A stretch of 64,000 bases of DNA from Hybos culiciformis. Its lineage: Eukaryota > Arthropoda > Insecta > Diptera > Hybotidae. The notes beneath the pieces were generated by a model, which was not told where the DNA came from, ran no database searches, and saw only the letters and a program-made list of their open reading frames with translations. The stretch lies in the NCBI GenBank assembly GCA_964007475.1, contig OZ023274.1:104951372-105015371 (forward strand). The letters run 5' to 3'. Position numbers and translations under genes: made by a program. Numbering within the stretch: position 1 is the first letter of the stretch; each line of letters opens with the position of its first letter. This document shows positions 1 through 12,600 of the stretch, in pieces.

Positions 1-512
1 AAAGAAAAAATTTATTTTTTTTGTAAACTTCGATTTGTCGTGGAAACAGGAGGAACAGCTTAGGAAAAAATAAATATCGCTATCGGTATAAAATAAAATA
101 AAATAGTGGGAAAATTAAAAAAATATAATTTTTAAAAAAATAGTAAATTTATAATTTGAACTGTTATTTAAATAAAATTTTATAGCTTAAATAACACCGG
201 ATTGTATTTAAAAGAACGTTTGCTTATGAAAACGACAATAATAATAATAATAATAATAAAAGTGTGCTAAACTAAAATAAATAAATTTTCAAGTGTTTTT
301 TTTTTTTTTTTTCAGTATTAAAAAAAGAATATTGTTTTTTGTATAAATTAATTTTTTTTTTGGCCTTATTTATTAGGCAGCAAACGGCATTAAAAAGAAG
401 AAGTAATAAAAAAAATTAAAATTCACGTTAAACCTTTTGACAATAATTCAGAATTTCATTAAAAAGCCAAAACATTGCAGCCGCAGCAACTGCTTTAAAT
501 AAATCAAATATA
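1..512 (+). promoter_or_regulatory. Upstream flank and putative 5' UTR of hexokinase
   Basis: This is AT-rich sequence with long poly-A and poly-T tracts and a short (AAT)n run near 239-258. A TATAAAA-like string lies near 87-93, but in DNA this AT-rich it is weak evidence of a core promoter. No open frame of note precedes the ATG at 513. The assignment as promoter or 5' UTR is inferred only from position. Confidence 0.3.
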
Positions 513-602
513 ATGGATAAAAAAAATAAAATTTCGGAAACCGTCGTCACATCGAATTGTAAAAATAAAAATATAGGATCGACGAGTACTAATTCGGAGA
601 TT
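513..602 (+). CDS. Candidate first coding exon of hexokinase
   Basis: An ATG opens a 30-codon frame (begins [12 protein letters not shown], Ser/Thr/Asn/Lys-rich) that ends at a strong GTAAGT donor at 603. It leaves phase 0, matching the phase-0 acceptor at 7540/7541, so the joined protein reads [12 protein letters not shown]. Hexokinase N-termini before the first conserved block are variable, so homology cannot confirm it. Frame, donor quality and phase agreement support it. An unseen alternative promoter and first exon nearer to exon 2 is possible, because a 6.9-kb intron separates them. Confidence 0.6.
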
Positions 603-3600
603 GTAAGTTTCATTTTTTTTTCAACTATTTTACTTTTGCGCCAAAAAAGGACCGCCACTTTAAATCGTTGGCGAGCAAGGTACGACGAGCCTATAGGTAG
701 GTTCCAGCTTTCCCGCTTAATGAATATTTTTGTTTCATCACAACGATAGTATGTAGTTTCTGTTAAAAAATGCTTCTCCATCCATATCGTGTTTATGTGA
801 ATTATAATGGACGAAGCAAAAGAATATATTATTAATTAAATAAATATTTTGTTACCGTCCGCCAAAAATTAATTTGAAATTAAAATATGCAATCTATTGT
901 AGCTAGTATAGTTAATCTACATTTTATTAAATATTTTATAGATAGAGATATAGGTAAGTATAATTTACATATTAGCAAAAAAATTAATTCCTTTTTGCTT
1001 TCACTTTTTTTTTTTTTTTTTGTCATAAATTTGAATTTGAATCAATCAAGTTGATACGGTTAAAGCAATAAAAGAATAAGTATTGCAATCAAAAATGATG
1101 ACAGACCTGAAAAACATAGCTTTAGGCTACAGAAAAAAAATTGATATATATACCTACCTATTCACAACAGCCCACAGGCCACAATTTCTAGGAAAACATT
1201 TTTTTCATGGTTAAAATTGTTAATTTCTGGTTTTTTTTTTTTCTAATTCACGCTATTTTGAATTTATTGCACTACTTATTTAATATTGAAATACTCATTA
1301 AATTATATGTAGATATTTATTTAGTATAATTAAAATGCATTTGAATACTTAGACATAATGATTTCCATATTTCTTGAAACATAATTTCTGTTTATTTTTT
1401 ATTTAGATTTATTTTTATTGGCTTTTATTAAGTATCTAATTTTTGGAGGAATTCTTGATATACCTACCTGATTAAGTACCTACTTATGCAACTTCATTGC
1501 TACTTATCTATAAATTATAAAATAAAAGAAAATATATTAGGTAAATAAAGATCGTGTAACGATGGATCAGCAAAATGTGGAAATGATGTTTATTTTAATT
1601 GAGTTTCCGAGCTTTCTTACAGACTCACATAACTCACAAATGTAGAACCGAGAGAAGAACAAATTTTGTTATGCCTATTTTAAATTCAACAGTGTTGTAT
1701 AAAAAGAAATTTTCTTGTTTCTAATATTATGGATACGTGTACACCTACATAGCAATTTAAAGACCTGTCAAGATCTCTTTTTTTTTTCTTCATGGCTTTA
1801 TGTTGAGTGTTGATTATGCACATCTACTAAATCACAGTAAAGAAAAACAGGCAAGAATAAAAAATACCGGTTTGTTTTTAATAAATTTTTTATTTATATT
1901 TAGAACGTTAGCAAAATCTAATATACCTATATATACATTACACATGTATGTGCTTAAAAAAGACAAATAAAAGTCTTTAATGATAACCAAAAATTGAACA
2001 GTTGAATTTCGTTGATATGCAGTTGTTTTTAAATATACCCTGGCTGAGGTAGGTACAACTAGGTATTATCTATATTTTAATTTTTAAATCTTCATCTCGT
2101 CTATAGTTAGTGTTAACGTTTTAAGTGTTTTTGATTATTTTTTTAAAGCTTTTACGCAAATTACTATTCAATAAATATTTGACTTGTAAGTATAATTATC
2201 ATAAATTCAAGTTTTTAAAAGAAAGCTAATATTTAGATTTAGATACATATGTATTAAATAAAATTCAGTCTTATGTTTCTATTTGCATTTTAGTATAGGT
2301 ACCTACCTAGTTTTATATGTAAATTTTAAAAATTTATTGCTGTGTTTTATCTCTTAAACATTTTTTTTTCATATTAAGCCTGACAACAAACTCGTGAAAT
2401 TCTTTGATTTTTTTTTTTTTAGTTTTTAATCTGATTGGAATTTTAAAACAGATGTTAATTTATTTAAAAAAAAAAAAACATGCTTTATTATCATATCATT
2501 TACTATACCTAATATTTATTTAATAAATAGTAAATGTAGTAAGTACCAAGAGAATCTACTAGACCGGTTGACGGATCTTAATATTCAAAATAATATAATT
2601 AAACCAGAGAAAGATGTGGTAAGTACTAAATTATTATTAAAATAGTACGAAAAGTTTAAACGACTCAGAGCAGTTAGAATACAACTTTATAGCTTAAGGA
2701 ATACAACTTTTTAGTTTAAGGAAGATTTTTTAATTCAACTCAAAGATCGTTTTTTCCACCGTCATACTTACCTCATTTATTTCATATTCAAATTAATTTA
2801 CATACAATGTAGGAGGTAAGTAATATACATACAATGTAGGAGGTAAGTAATATACATTTAAGTATGTCCATTTTATTACTATTTCTCATTGTAAAAGCTT
2901 TTAATAATGTATAATTTTCAATATTCAAAACAATATTCGTTATCGTTTCTATATTACAAATGAATTAAGTAAAATAATGTTTTCATTATTTTCTAATCCA
3001 AATTTTATTAATGCGAAATTTTTTTTTTAATTTTTTCAAACTACATAAGTAAGTAATTTAAGATTCCTCCTTTCTTTGGAACATTAGTTTTTTATTAATT
3101 ATATAAAAATAAACATACTTACTTTTTTTTTAATATATTACTTATAAAAATGTATTATATAGATATCGATTTCAATAATCTTTCCTAAATATTCATAAGT
3201 ATGTATTATCTTTTTTCTGCTTATATATGAATTTGATTGAAAATGCTTTATTTGTGGAGAAATATTTGTCAAGACGAAAAAGACACAAACCGCTATTGCA
3301 TTTATTATCGATAAGGGATTATTAATAAGTTTTATTGGCATTATACTTTTTTTATCTAGAATTTCAAAAAATTTTGTTGTATTTGTGAATAAAAATAATA
3401 ATCGATTAATTCTTATGACAATTTCAATTGTAGATCATTGCATCAGCCAGCTTCCATTAATTTTGCACAAACATCATGGCATTTCATAATCTTAATGCAG
3501 TATGATAAATATCTTAAAGTGTAATTTAATACAATGTGTTGTAACAACGCATACACATTTATTCAAAATTAAAAAAAAATAAAAAAATAGGAAGTTAATT

Positions 3601-6600
3601 TAATCTTTAATGTAACGTAATTACATCAGTTTTTTTTTTTTTTTGTGAATGAAATAAAAAAAAACTTGATTTAGATATACATACATAGTAAATACTATCT
3701 TAAAAAAATGAAATGAGAGACGTGCCTTAAAATTCTACCAATCACATTTAATATTTTTAATGTTATGTCAGTAACCTTAATATACAGTCACGTTTTTGTG
3801 ATTATAAATATCGGATAGATTTTTGTTTTTTATTTAAAATATTATTATAGTCTACAATTTTCTACAACAGTCTACATTAAAAATATGAATTTCAGATGTT
3901 TCAATATTTTAATGTGAAAAATGTATAATCTTGTGTATCTATTGTACTTGTATATGAACAGAATGTACCTACATAGTAGTTTCTCTATTCATATAAAAAA
4001 ATTAGAGAAAAAAAAATATTGATTTAATTTATACAAATAAGACCAAGCAATTTAATTGTATACAAATTACTTAGAAAAGCAAAAATGCATGTAATTTTTT
4101 ATTTTTGCGCTCAATTTGAATATATATAAGTACTTAAAAGTTACGGCCAAATAAATATAAAAAATATATACTTATATAAAAGATTATTTTATACCTAAAT
4201 AAGTATAACTAGAAAAGTTGATATTTAGTCCAAATTTTAGTGGCAAGACAAATAGTTTGAAAAAGGATGATTCGATTGCTTGCAATATTTAGTAAGTTCT
4301 TATGACAGCATGGTGGGTAATTTAATCAAGACATATCTAGCTTTTCTTCACAAAGGATTATTTATTAATATGACTACACTACACTTCTTCTTAAAATGGG
4401 TTTGTATTGTAAAAAATAAACAGACACACACAAGGTTTGAAACGGTTTGAAATAATTGATTGGGATTGTTCGAATGGAATCTATTGCTTTCTTAGTGAAA
4501 TTGTTGAGAATTGAAATTGTCAGAAATAAACCAATAAAATTAATTAGATAATTTAAAATGTTTACAATAAGTTAGATTGTTTTACACTCAATAAATTTTT
4601 GCCAATCTGTAAATCATAAATGATGTAAATGTAAATAAAAAAATTGTAATATAATTCAATATTAAAACGTATAAACGTATATACTTATGTATAATTGTTT
4701 TTATTTTGTTTTCTAATAGAAACTACAGAAAGTTTTCCAATAAAATTACATACATTTTTTTTTAATTTAAATTTGTATATTTGCACACTTTTTTGTTTAC
4801 CCATTTATTATAATTCAATTTATAATTGCGACGTTTGGGTTTTCAATTATAGAATGTTGTAAAATCATATTCGATAAAATTTTTCAATTAAGATATTTTT
4901 TGTAACATCTCTGGAAAGCTGCTAGGAATTGAGACTTGAAGGAACAATGAACTCAAGACTTTTGTTAAATGATATTTACAAAACAAAATGATTACGTATT
5001 TCCTCAATAAATTATCTATTTCTTTTTTTTTTTTTTGCGAAATTTCCATATAAAATGTGGTTTACTATATTATTCATATTAAGTATACTTATGTATATCT
5101 ATTTACAAAGACGACGAATTAATTAAATTTGCACTATGAAATGGAGAAAAAAAAATAATCTTCGTATATTATCTTCATCAGTTTCCAACGAAATAATTAA
5201 AACTTAGATCCATTAATTATAATTAATCTTGTTAGAATGAACCGCTGCTGTCGCTGTATTAAAAAATAATCTGAAATTGGAAATTTCCTACAATGTTATG
5301 TCAAAGCACATTCACATTTGACTGATCTGATGTTGATGACTTTCAAAATTAAACTGTTATCAGAATGAATATACACATTCTGAATATATACATCAAAAGA
5401 AATATAGATTTAAAAGAAACTGAAAAATATTGAACACCAGCCAAAAAATCAATGTCAAATATTTTTTTTTTCAACTGATATTAGTCTTTGAAACTAATAA
5501 TAATTGATAATACACAACATGTGAAAAACATAGTTGTTTTTTTTAATTTTTAATTATGAGTTCGTCATCAATTGTGTCTTTATTCAGATTAGGGGATTTT
5601 AATTCAAAAATATTGAACTTTCGAATACCGAATATTGTTTGTTTACTGATAATTAAGTAGGTATTAATTTTTTTTGTTATAATATCTACGTTATATTAAA
5701 AAAACTTTTGACAACATTAAAAAAATAAAAATTAGAATTTATTAATTAGCAGTTTCTATCATAATACGTGCGTTGTGTAATGTCGATCAATTATATATCC
5801 GGTTCGAAGGACCATCAATTAATTTTTCAAATCAAAAAGAAAATCCATCTTCAGGTCTATTCTATTGTTTTAAGACTTAGTCGATTTTTCTCTAACCATT
5901 CATTAATTTTTGATGCCACTTGTTTTCCGCAAAATGGTTTCTAAAGATATAAGAAGCCTTCGGCTCTCCATCTCTGGATATTTTCCAACCATTTTTTGGA
6001 TTCATTATGGTTGAATGCAATTGAATTCCAATAACTTTGGGAATTTTTGAAATCACTACTGTATAATAAAATTTTTTTAGAAATGTATGTATGTTGATTA
6101 AACTAACCATTCATTAATTTTTGATGCCACTTGTTTTCCGCAAAATGGTTTCTAAAGATATAAGAAGCCTTCGGCTCTCCATCTCTGGATATTTTCCAAC
6201 CATTTTTTGGATTCATTATGGTTGAATGCAATTGAATTCCAATAAGTTTGGGAATTTTTGAAATCACTACTGTATAATAAATTTTTTTTTAGAAATGTAT
6301 GTATGTTGACTAATCGTTGTTTTCAGCCTTTTTCAAACTAAACCAGAAGTAAAATTATTTTGAATGGAAATTATTTCTTTTTGTTATAAATTATCAATGC
6401 TCTGGGAAAAACCTATATTTTGCATTACATTAACGTTAGAATGATTTATTTAGAATTTTGTTGCAAATAATTTATTTTTTATTTTACACGATTCTGCTTA
6501 AACTCGGGGATTTTTATTTATAATGAATAGAATTAACTAATGAAGATAATTAAAATGTCTGTGCAATTGATTTAATATTATTCCAATTTGTCTTTTCTTT

Positions 6601-9600
6601 CTGGATGAGTTCGAGTAATTGTCTAGAGATAGAGATAATAAGACTAACCTAAATGTGACCTACTTAATCTATTTTACGCAGAATTGAAAAAAAAAAGATT
6701 ATTGCTTACACAGGTTTGATATTTCGTTGTAAAAGCAACTTAGTGCTCACTTGTTTTTCAATATAAAAAAATTAAGTATATTTTTCTTATCAGTTTTTTT
6801 CATAAAGTCCGATATCCAGAAATCCAAGAGAGTTGAGAGCTCAAAAATATAAGCGAATATATATTTTTTTTGTAAAATAGATTTTTGGGTCAATAATAAA
6901 TAAGTATATAACTTTCGCAATAAATAAATTTTAATCAACAGATTTTTTTTTAAATAAAGATGATTAATCCTTGCCATAATTTTTTTTAATTGAACCTTAA
7001 TCAATTTTATTGTTGCAATTATTGAAAAGAAATTAATAAGCGGAAAAGTGACTTAAACTTTTATCATTTAATAAAAAATTGTTGAAACTAAATACATATT
7101 TGATTTCCTGCTTTTTTAGTGTTTTAAATTCTTTCTAATTTTGATAAAAAAAACTTTATCGCTGTTATTTTTTATTTTTCTTGTTTAATTGATATGGAGG
7201 TAACTATCGAATGAATCACATATTAATGTATATGTGGAGATGTGATAACACGATAGAAAAAAGGGGTATGTCTTTATTCAGCAGTTTTGATAATACATTT
7301 TAAGTATATAATTAATTAATTTCTGATAAAATTTTTGAAAATGGTGTTAATTGATAATAAATACGATATTTAAATTTAGAAAATAAAGTCATTCTAGAAA
7401 TGTTTCGAATTTTTTTTCTCCATCACATTATGTTAATGTTTGGTATAATATTTTTAATTTATGAATTATAATAATTGGCATTTTATCTCAATTACTTTTT
7501 CTTTTTAGTATTTTTATTCTTATTTTTCTTTTTGTTACAGATAAGGGAAAAATGTCAAGAATTAATCTTCACAGATGAACAAATTAGAGAATTAGGCTTG
7601 CGGATTTTGTATGAAATTAAACGGGGCCTGAGTAAGGAGACGCATGACAAAGCTGATATTAAATGTTGGATAACATATGTTCAAGATTTACCAAACGGGA
7701 ATGGTAATTTATTTTATTAATTATTTTTTTTATTTTTGAACATAAAATTTAAGGTATGAAACGATTTTCATTGAAATTCTTACCTACAATGTCTTTCTGA
7801 TCTTGTGGATCTCGTGGATAATTAAAAAAAAACGTCCCACAAAATTATTTTCACTTAATTTGAACAAAATTCTAGTTTTTTATAATTCTCTTATTTAATT
7901 TTTAGAAAGAGGAAAATTTTTGGCATTGGATTTAGGAGGCACCAATTTTCGTGTTCTTTTAATTCATTTAAAAGGTGATAATGATTTTGAAATGCAATCG
8001 AAAATTTATGCTATACCTCAACATATTATGACTGGTTCGGGGCAACAATTATTTGATCATATTGCTGAATGTTTAGCCAATTTTATGAAGGTAATTAAAT
8101 AAATATATGATCAATTTACAGAATTTTAAAATCAAGAAATTGGTCTATATAATATTTACTATTATTAAAATGATTTAATTTTTAGGAACAAAATGTTTAT
8201 AAAGAACGCCTACCACTTGGATTTACCTTTTCATTCCCACTGCAACAATTAGGCTTAACTAAAGGCTTATTGGCTAGATGGACAAAAGGTTTCAATTGTT
8301 CTGGCGTTGTGGGAGAAGATGTTGTTCAATTATTGAAAGATTCTATTGCCAGGCGAGGTGTAAGTTTTCCAAGCAAATTTAACGAACATTTTCATTTTTT
8401 TTTTTTATTCATTAGATAGACATTTTTTAACATTTTACATTCAAATTTATTTTTGTTATTAAAAATTTCCGTACTTACACACTGATTCGAGGTGGTTAAG
8501 TTTTGTTTATTCAATTTTTTAATTTTTATTCCTTTTATTATCCTTCATGCTTTCTTTTTTTATTAGATATACTACCTATTATTATGTTTCATTACAAAAT
8601 TTTTTCAATTTTAAAAAAAAATCATGTTAAATTTACTAATTTACAAAAAAAAAAAAGAAAACAATTTATATTAAAATTAATTATGAGTAGGATGTTGAAA
8701 TAGCGGTGATGGCTATTCTAAATGATTCAACAGGAACATTAATGTCATGTGCTCACAGAAATCAAAATTGCAAAATTGGTGTTATTATTGGTAAGGAAAT
8801 GAATTAATTTTCATTTTCTTAAAAAAAAAAAAAAAAAAAACGAAAGAAAACTATTATTTCAATAGAGAGGATAGGAATTTGATTGCACCCTCTATCAAAG
8901 AACCACATTAAAAAAAATAAAATTTTCTTCACTTTAAGATTTTCTAAGTAATTTATTTTTTATGGTTTCACATTAATTAAAAAATTGTTGTTGAAAAATA
9001 TAAATAAATCAATGGAACTAGTCTCAGAAATTATTTTTATAGTATTTCCTTCTATTATTATTGTTCTATAACTATTATCGACAAATTTATACATTTGCAT
9101 TGATTAAAGTTCAATGATCGAATTAAAACAATAAATAGAAAAGAATGTAGACTTAAATATATAGAATTTACATTGATTTGTATTGTATTCTGTAGATTTT
9201 CATTTTTAATTCAGTATGGTTCATTCTAAAACTTGTTCAAATATAATGTAAATTTTTATTGACACAATATATATTTTTCGAAAAAATGTTTGGCTAATCA
9301 GAAAATGAGAATTCGAAAACCTCATACTTATGTAAATTACAATCAATTTTTTTTCCAGTTTCAAATTATTTTAAATTAGTTGATTCCTTGATACCACATT
9401 TGTTTTCAAAAATATTCTCTAATTTTACTTTTTTTTCTTTGTTTTGATGAAAATTCTCAAAAAATCGAAATCACATAATCGTTTTTTGAAAAATCTAAAC
9501 TAGATAGCTCTTTAAATACAAAATTTGCAAACAATTGAAACATCTTGAATTATATTAAAAATTTACTCGGCTCTATTGAAATACTATGTTTAAGAAAAAA

Positions 9601-12600
9601 AAATAAAAAATTAAGGAAATGAAATTTTAATAGTTAAATGAAATTATTATGCGTTATAAAGTTATAATTAATTTTTTTTTGAATATTAACTGAGCAAATG
9701 CTGAATGACAAAACTATACTACTTTAATTCCGCGGCACATATATTTATCGTAAAATTAAAATTTACTGAAAAATTAGAAAATTTGCATTGTTGTTACACG
9801 TAAATGTTATATTTAAAGTAGATTAAACGATCGAAACTTTTTCATCACACATACATATATTTATATTGCATGCTATCACTATTAGAAATCAGTGTCAAGA
9901 AAAAAAAATACAAAGTAGTTGCACTTATTGAATTTTGTTTTATCATTTAAATTAGATCATCATTCTATTCTGAGTAAAATAGCCGGCAGTCATGGTGTAG
10001 TGTGGTATTACCATTATCCTACGGCGTGTTCGGTCGTGGGTTCGATTTCCACCTCGGACTGGAATTTATGTCAAATTTTCAATTTGTTCACTTGAATTAA
10101 GTGTTTGTGTTGTTTTTTTTAAATAATTTCTTTGACTGTTGTAATCTGTTGTCATGTTGGAAAAACAATATCAGTTATGTCTTAAAGAAGATACTAATTT
10201 AAATTAAGTTATTACTGTAAGAACAATATATAAGAAGGTACATCATATTTTCCAGTCGTTCGAAAATTATGTGGAATTCTGGTTTTGAGAATTTCTAAAT
10301 GCGCTTTCATTTACTTATTAACTAATTTAAGTTTTTTTTGTTACTTCAAACTAACTCTAAAAGAAAAAAAGAATAAAAGACTACAATCGATCGTTAATTA
10401 TTCAAAATATTAATGATTAATAATATTGGAATCATATCAAAAACATTTCCAGTCAAAGGAATTTATACACAAATGTTTAGATATAAAATGTGTTAAAATT
10501 TTAAAAATTCTAGATTTTTAGCTTTATTCTTCACAATAATAATTTTTGTATTCTTAATAATTTGAAAATATTTTAATACTACCGTACTATAAAATAGAAA
10601 CTATTCATACTACTAAAACTATAATTTGCACTGCAGTCTAAAATTTCTTTTTTTCTTTGTTCATACTAAAAACATATAATAAAAATGTACAGGTCAAATT
10701 CATCTCATTTTGTTGTTCAATCATCATTATTACACAATTATTCATTTTAAAATTTCTTCTTTTTTTTTTTAAATATATATATATATTTTTATTACAATTA
10801 AAATTTCTGAGCAGATCAATTCAAACATTACGTACTTTTTTTATATTAAGTTCACAAAAATTTGCTAGTATAACTTTTGTTAATCAATGTTATTTTATTA
10901 GTTCAATATATTTAGACTGAATTTGAAGTTTCAGGAATAAAAACCTAAAATTTCATACCCTCAAACTTTTGTTTAAAATTTGGATATTTTATTTCGTATA
11001 ATTTTGTATAATTTTTGTTTCTTTCTAATAATCGCTGCGAATAAAAGCTCAATTAACTCTTCAAATATTTTACTTTCGATTTGAGATCGGGCCTTGTAAT
11101 ATTTTTTTTTCTCTTTAAGGGGACTTGGTACCAGTTTGAATTTTTTGTCCCAAATTTTTTTTGAAAAGCAGTTTTAGATTATTTTAGAGTTAAATTTAGA
11201 AAAAACATTTCATTCACAACCTCCGAACTGTTTGATACTTTAAAAGGGCATAAGACTTTTTAGAATCGGTTATGGCTAAGTGCTTGAAATCTATTCAAAA
11301 CCATTGTTATGTGTCACAAAATGATTTTGAAGAGATTTCGAGCACTTAGCCTTAACCGATTCTAAAAAGTTTTATGTCATTTTAAACTATGAAACATTCC
11401 TGAGGTTGTGAATGAAATGTTTTTTTTAAATTAAACTTTAAAATAATCTAAAACGGCTCTACAATCAAATTTTGGGACAACAAATCTTGTTAAAAATAGG
11501 ATTCTTACTCTTCTCCATAATTTAACTTCATTATAATTTATTATCTGCTTGGAAATTTTTTTCAACAGCTATTTTTAATTAATTTAATAAATTAATTTTC
11601 TATTTGTTTTTTTTTTTTTCTATTTTTTTGTAACATATTTTTTTTTTTTCAAATTCAACATGAATTCTTTTCTAAAATTACATTAAATAATATAAAATCT
11701 AAAATTGAAATTTGCATTAATTTATTATTAATGATTGAAAAATATTTACAACTAATTAAAAAACAAAATGCATTTTAATGAATATAAAGGATGTTGAAAT
11801 CGATGTTTGTGCGATCCTGAATGATACAACAGGTACTCTAATGTCGTGTGCATGGAAAAATCACAACTGTAAGATTGGAGTAATAGTTGGTATGTTAATA
11901 TTTGATGCTTCAAGGAAAAAAAGCATCCTATATAATAAATAGGTGGTGGTGATTTAATATAAAACAAAAAAATTAATTAAGTTAATTTATATGCTTTTTA
12001 TATGAAATTTGCAATTACTAACAATGTTACATTTTTGTTACCCTTAAACTTAATACCAAAAAATTTTGTCCTTGATCTTAACTTCATGTATTGAAAAGTC
12101 AGTCATTGAAAAGGAATAATTATAGGATTAAATTTTTGAATGTTCATACCTTGAAAAGGTAAGATAAAACTGGAGCACACTTATTTACAATTTTGTATAA
12201 AAATTTCCCCTTTTGAATCTTTTTCTTTTAATTTTAAGAAATAATTAAAATAGTGAATAAACGTCACTAGATACATGTACGTTTTTTATTGATAATGTTA
12301 GCTTGATTAATGGATGCAATTTCTTTTATTTAGTCATTACATAATTAATAATTATTTAAATCTTCTTTATAAGAGACTTATGATTATATTATCATTGACG
12401 GAAATAAGAATAACCATATTTTGTGTGCTAGCTGTGTTAGTTTTTTTTTTTTTTAATGAATGTAATTAATTATTTTATAATTTTTTTAATTTTATATGCT
12501 TAAAATCACAATATTACGATGATTTAATAAGAAAATAATTTAATTTAATCATATGAATGCATGATTTTAATTTTTAACTGCTTTAAATAATTATTTAAGA

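Larger units (their letters stand above)
603..7540 (+). other. Hexokinase intron 1
   Basis: About 6.9 kb of AT-rich intron between the putative first exon and the first conserved hexokinase exon. It contains a 27-bp tandem duplication near 2800, a two-copy 211-bp tandem repeat at 5893-6313, and many poly-A/T tracts. I saw no other convincing exon or RNA gene in it. Confidence 0.5.

Noticed and set aside
7475..7540. Upstream extension of the hexokinase exon-2 reading frame, rich in Phe and Leu
   Set aside because: It is the translated intron and pyrimidine tract before the acceptor at 7539-7540, not a signal peptide.
9981..10055. Functional tRNA gene
   Set aside because: Box-like motifs are present, but no clean cloverleaf with paired acceptor ends could be drawn, so a SINE is preferred.
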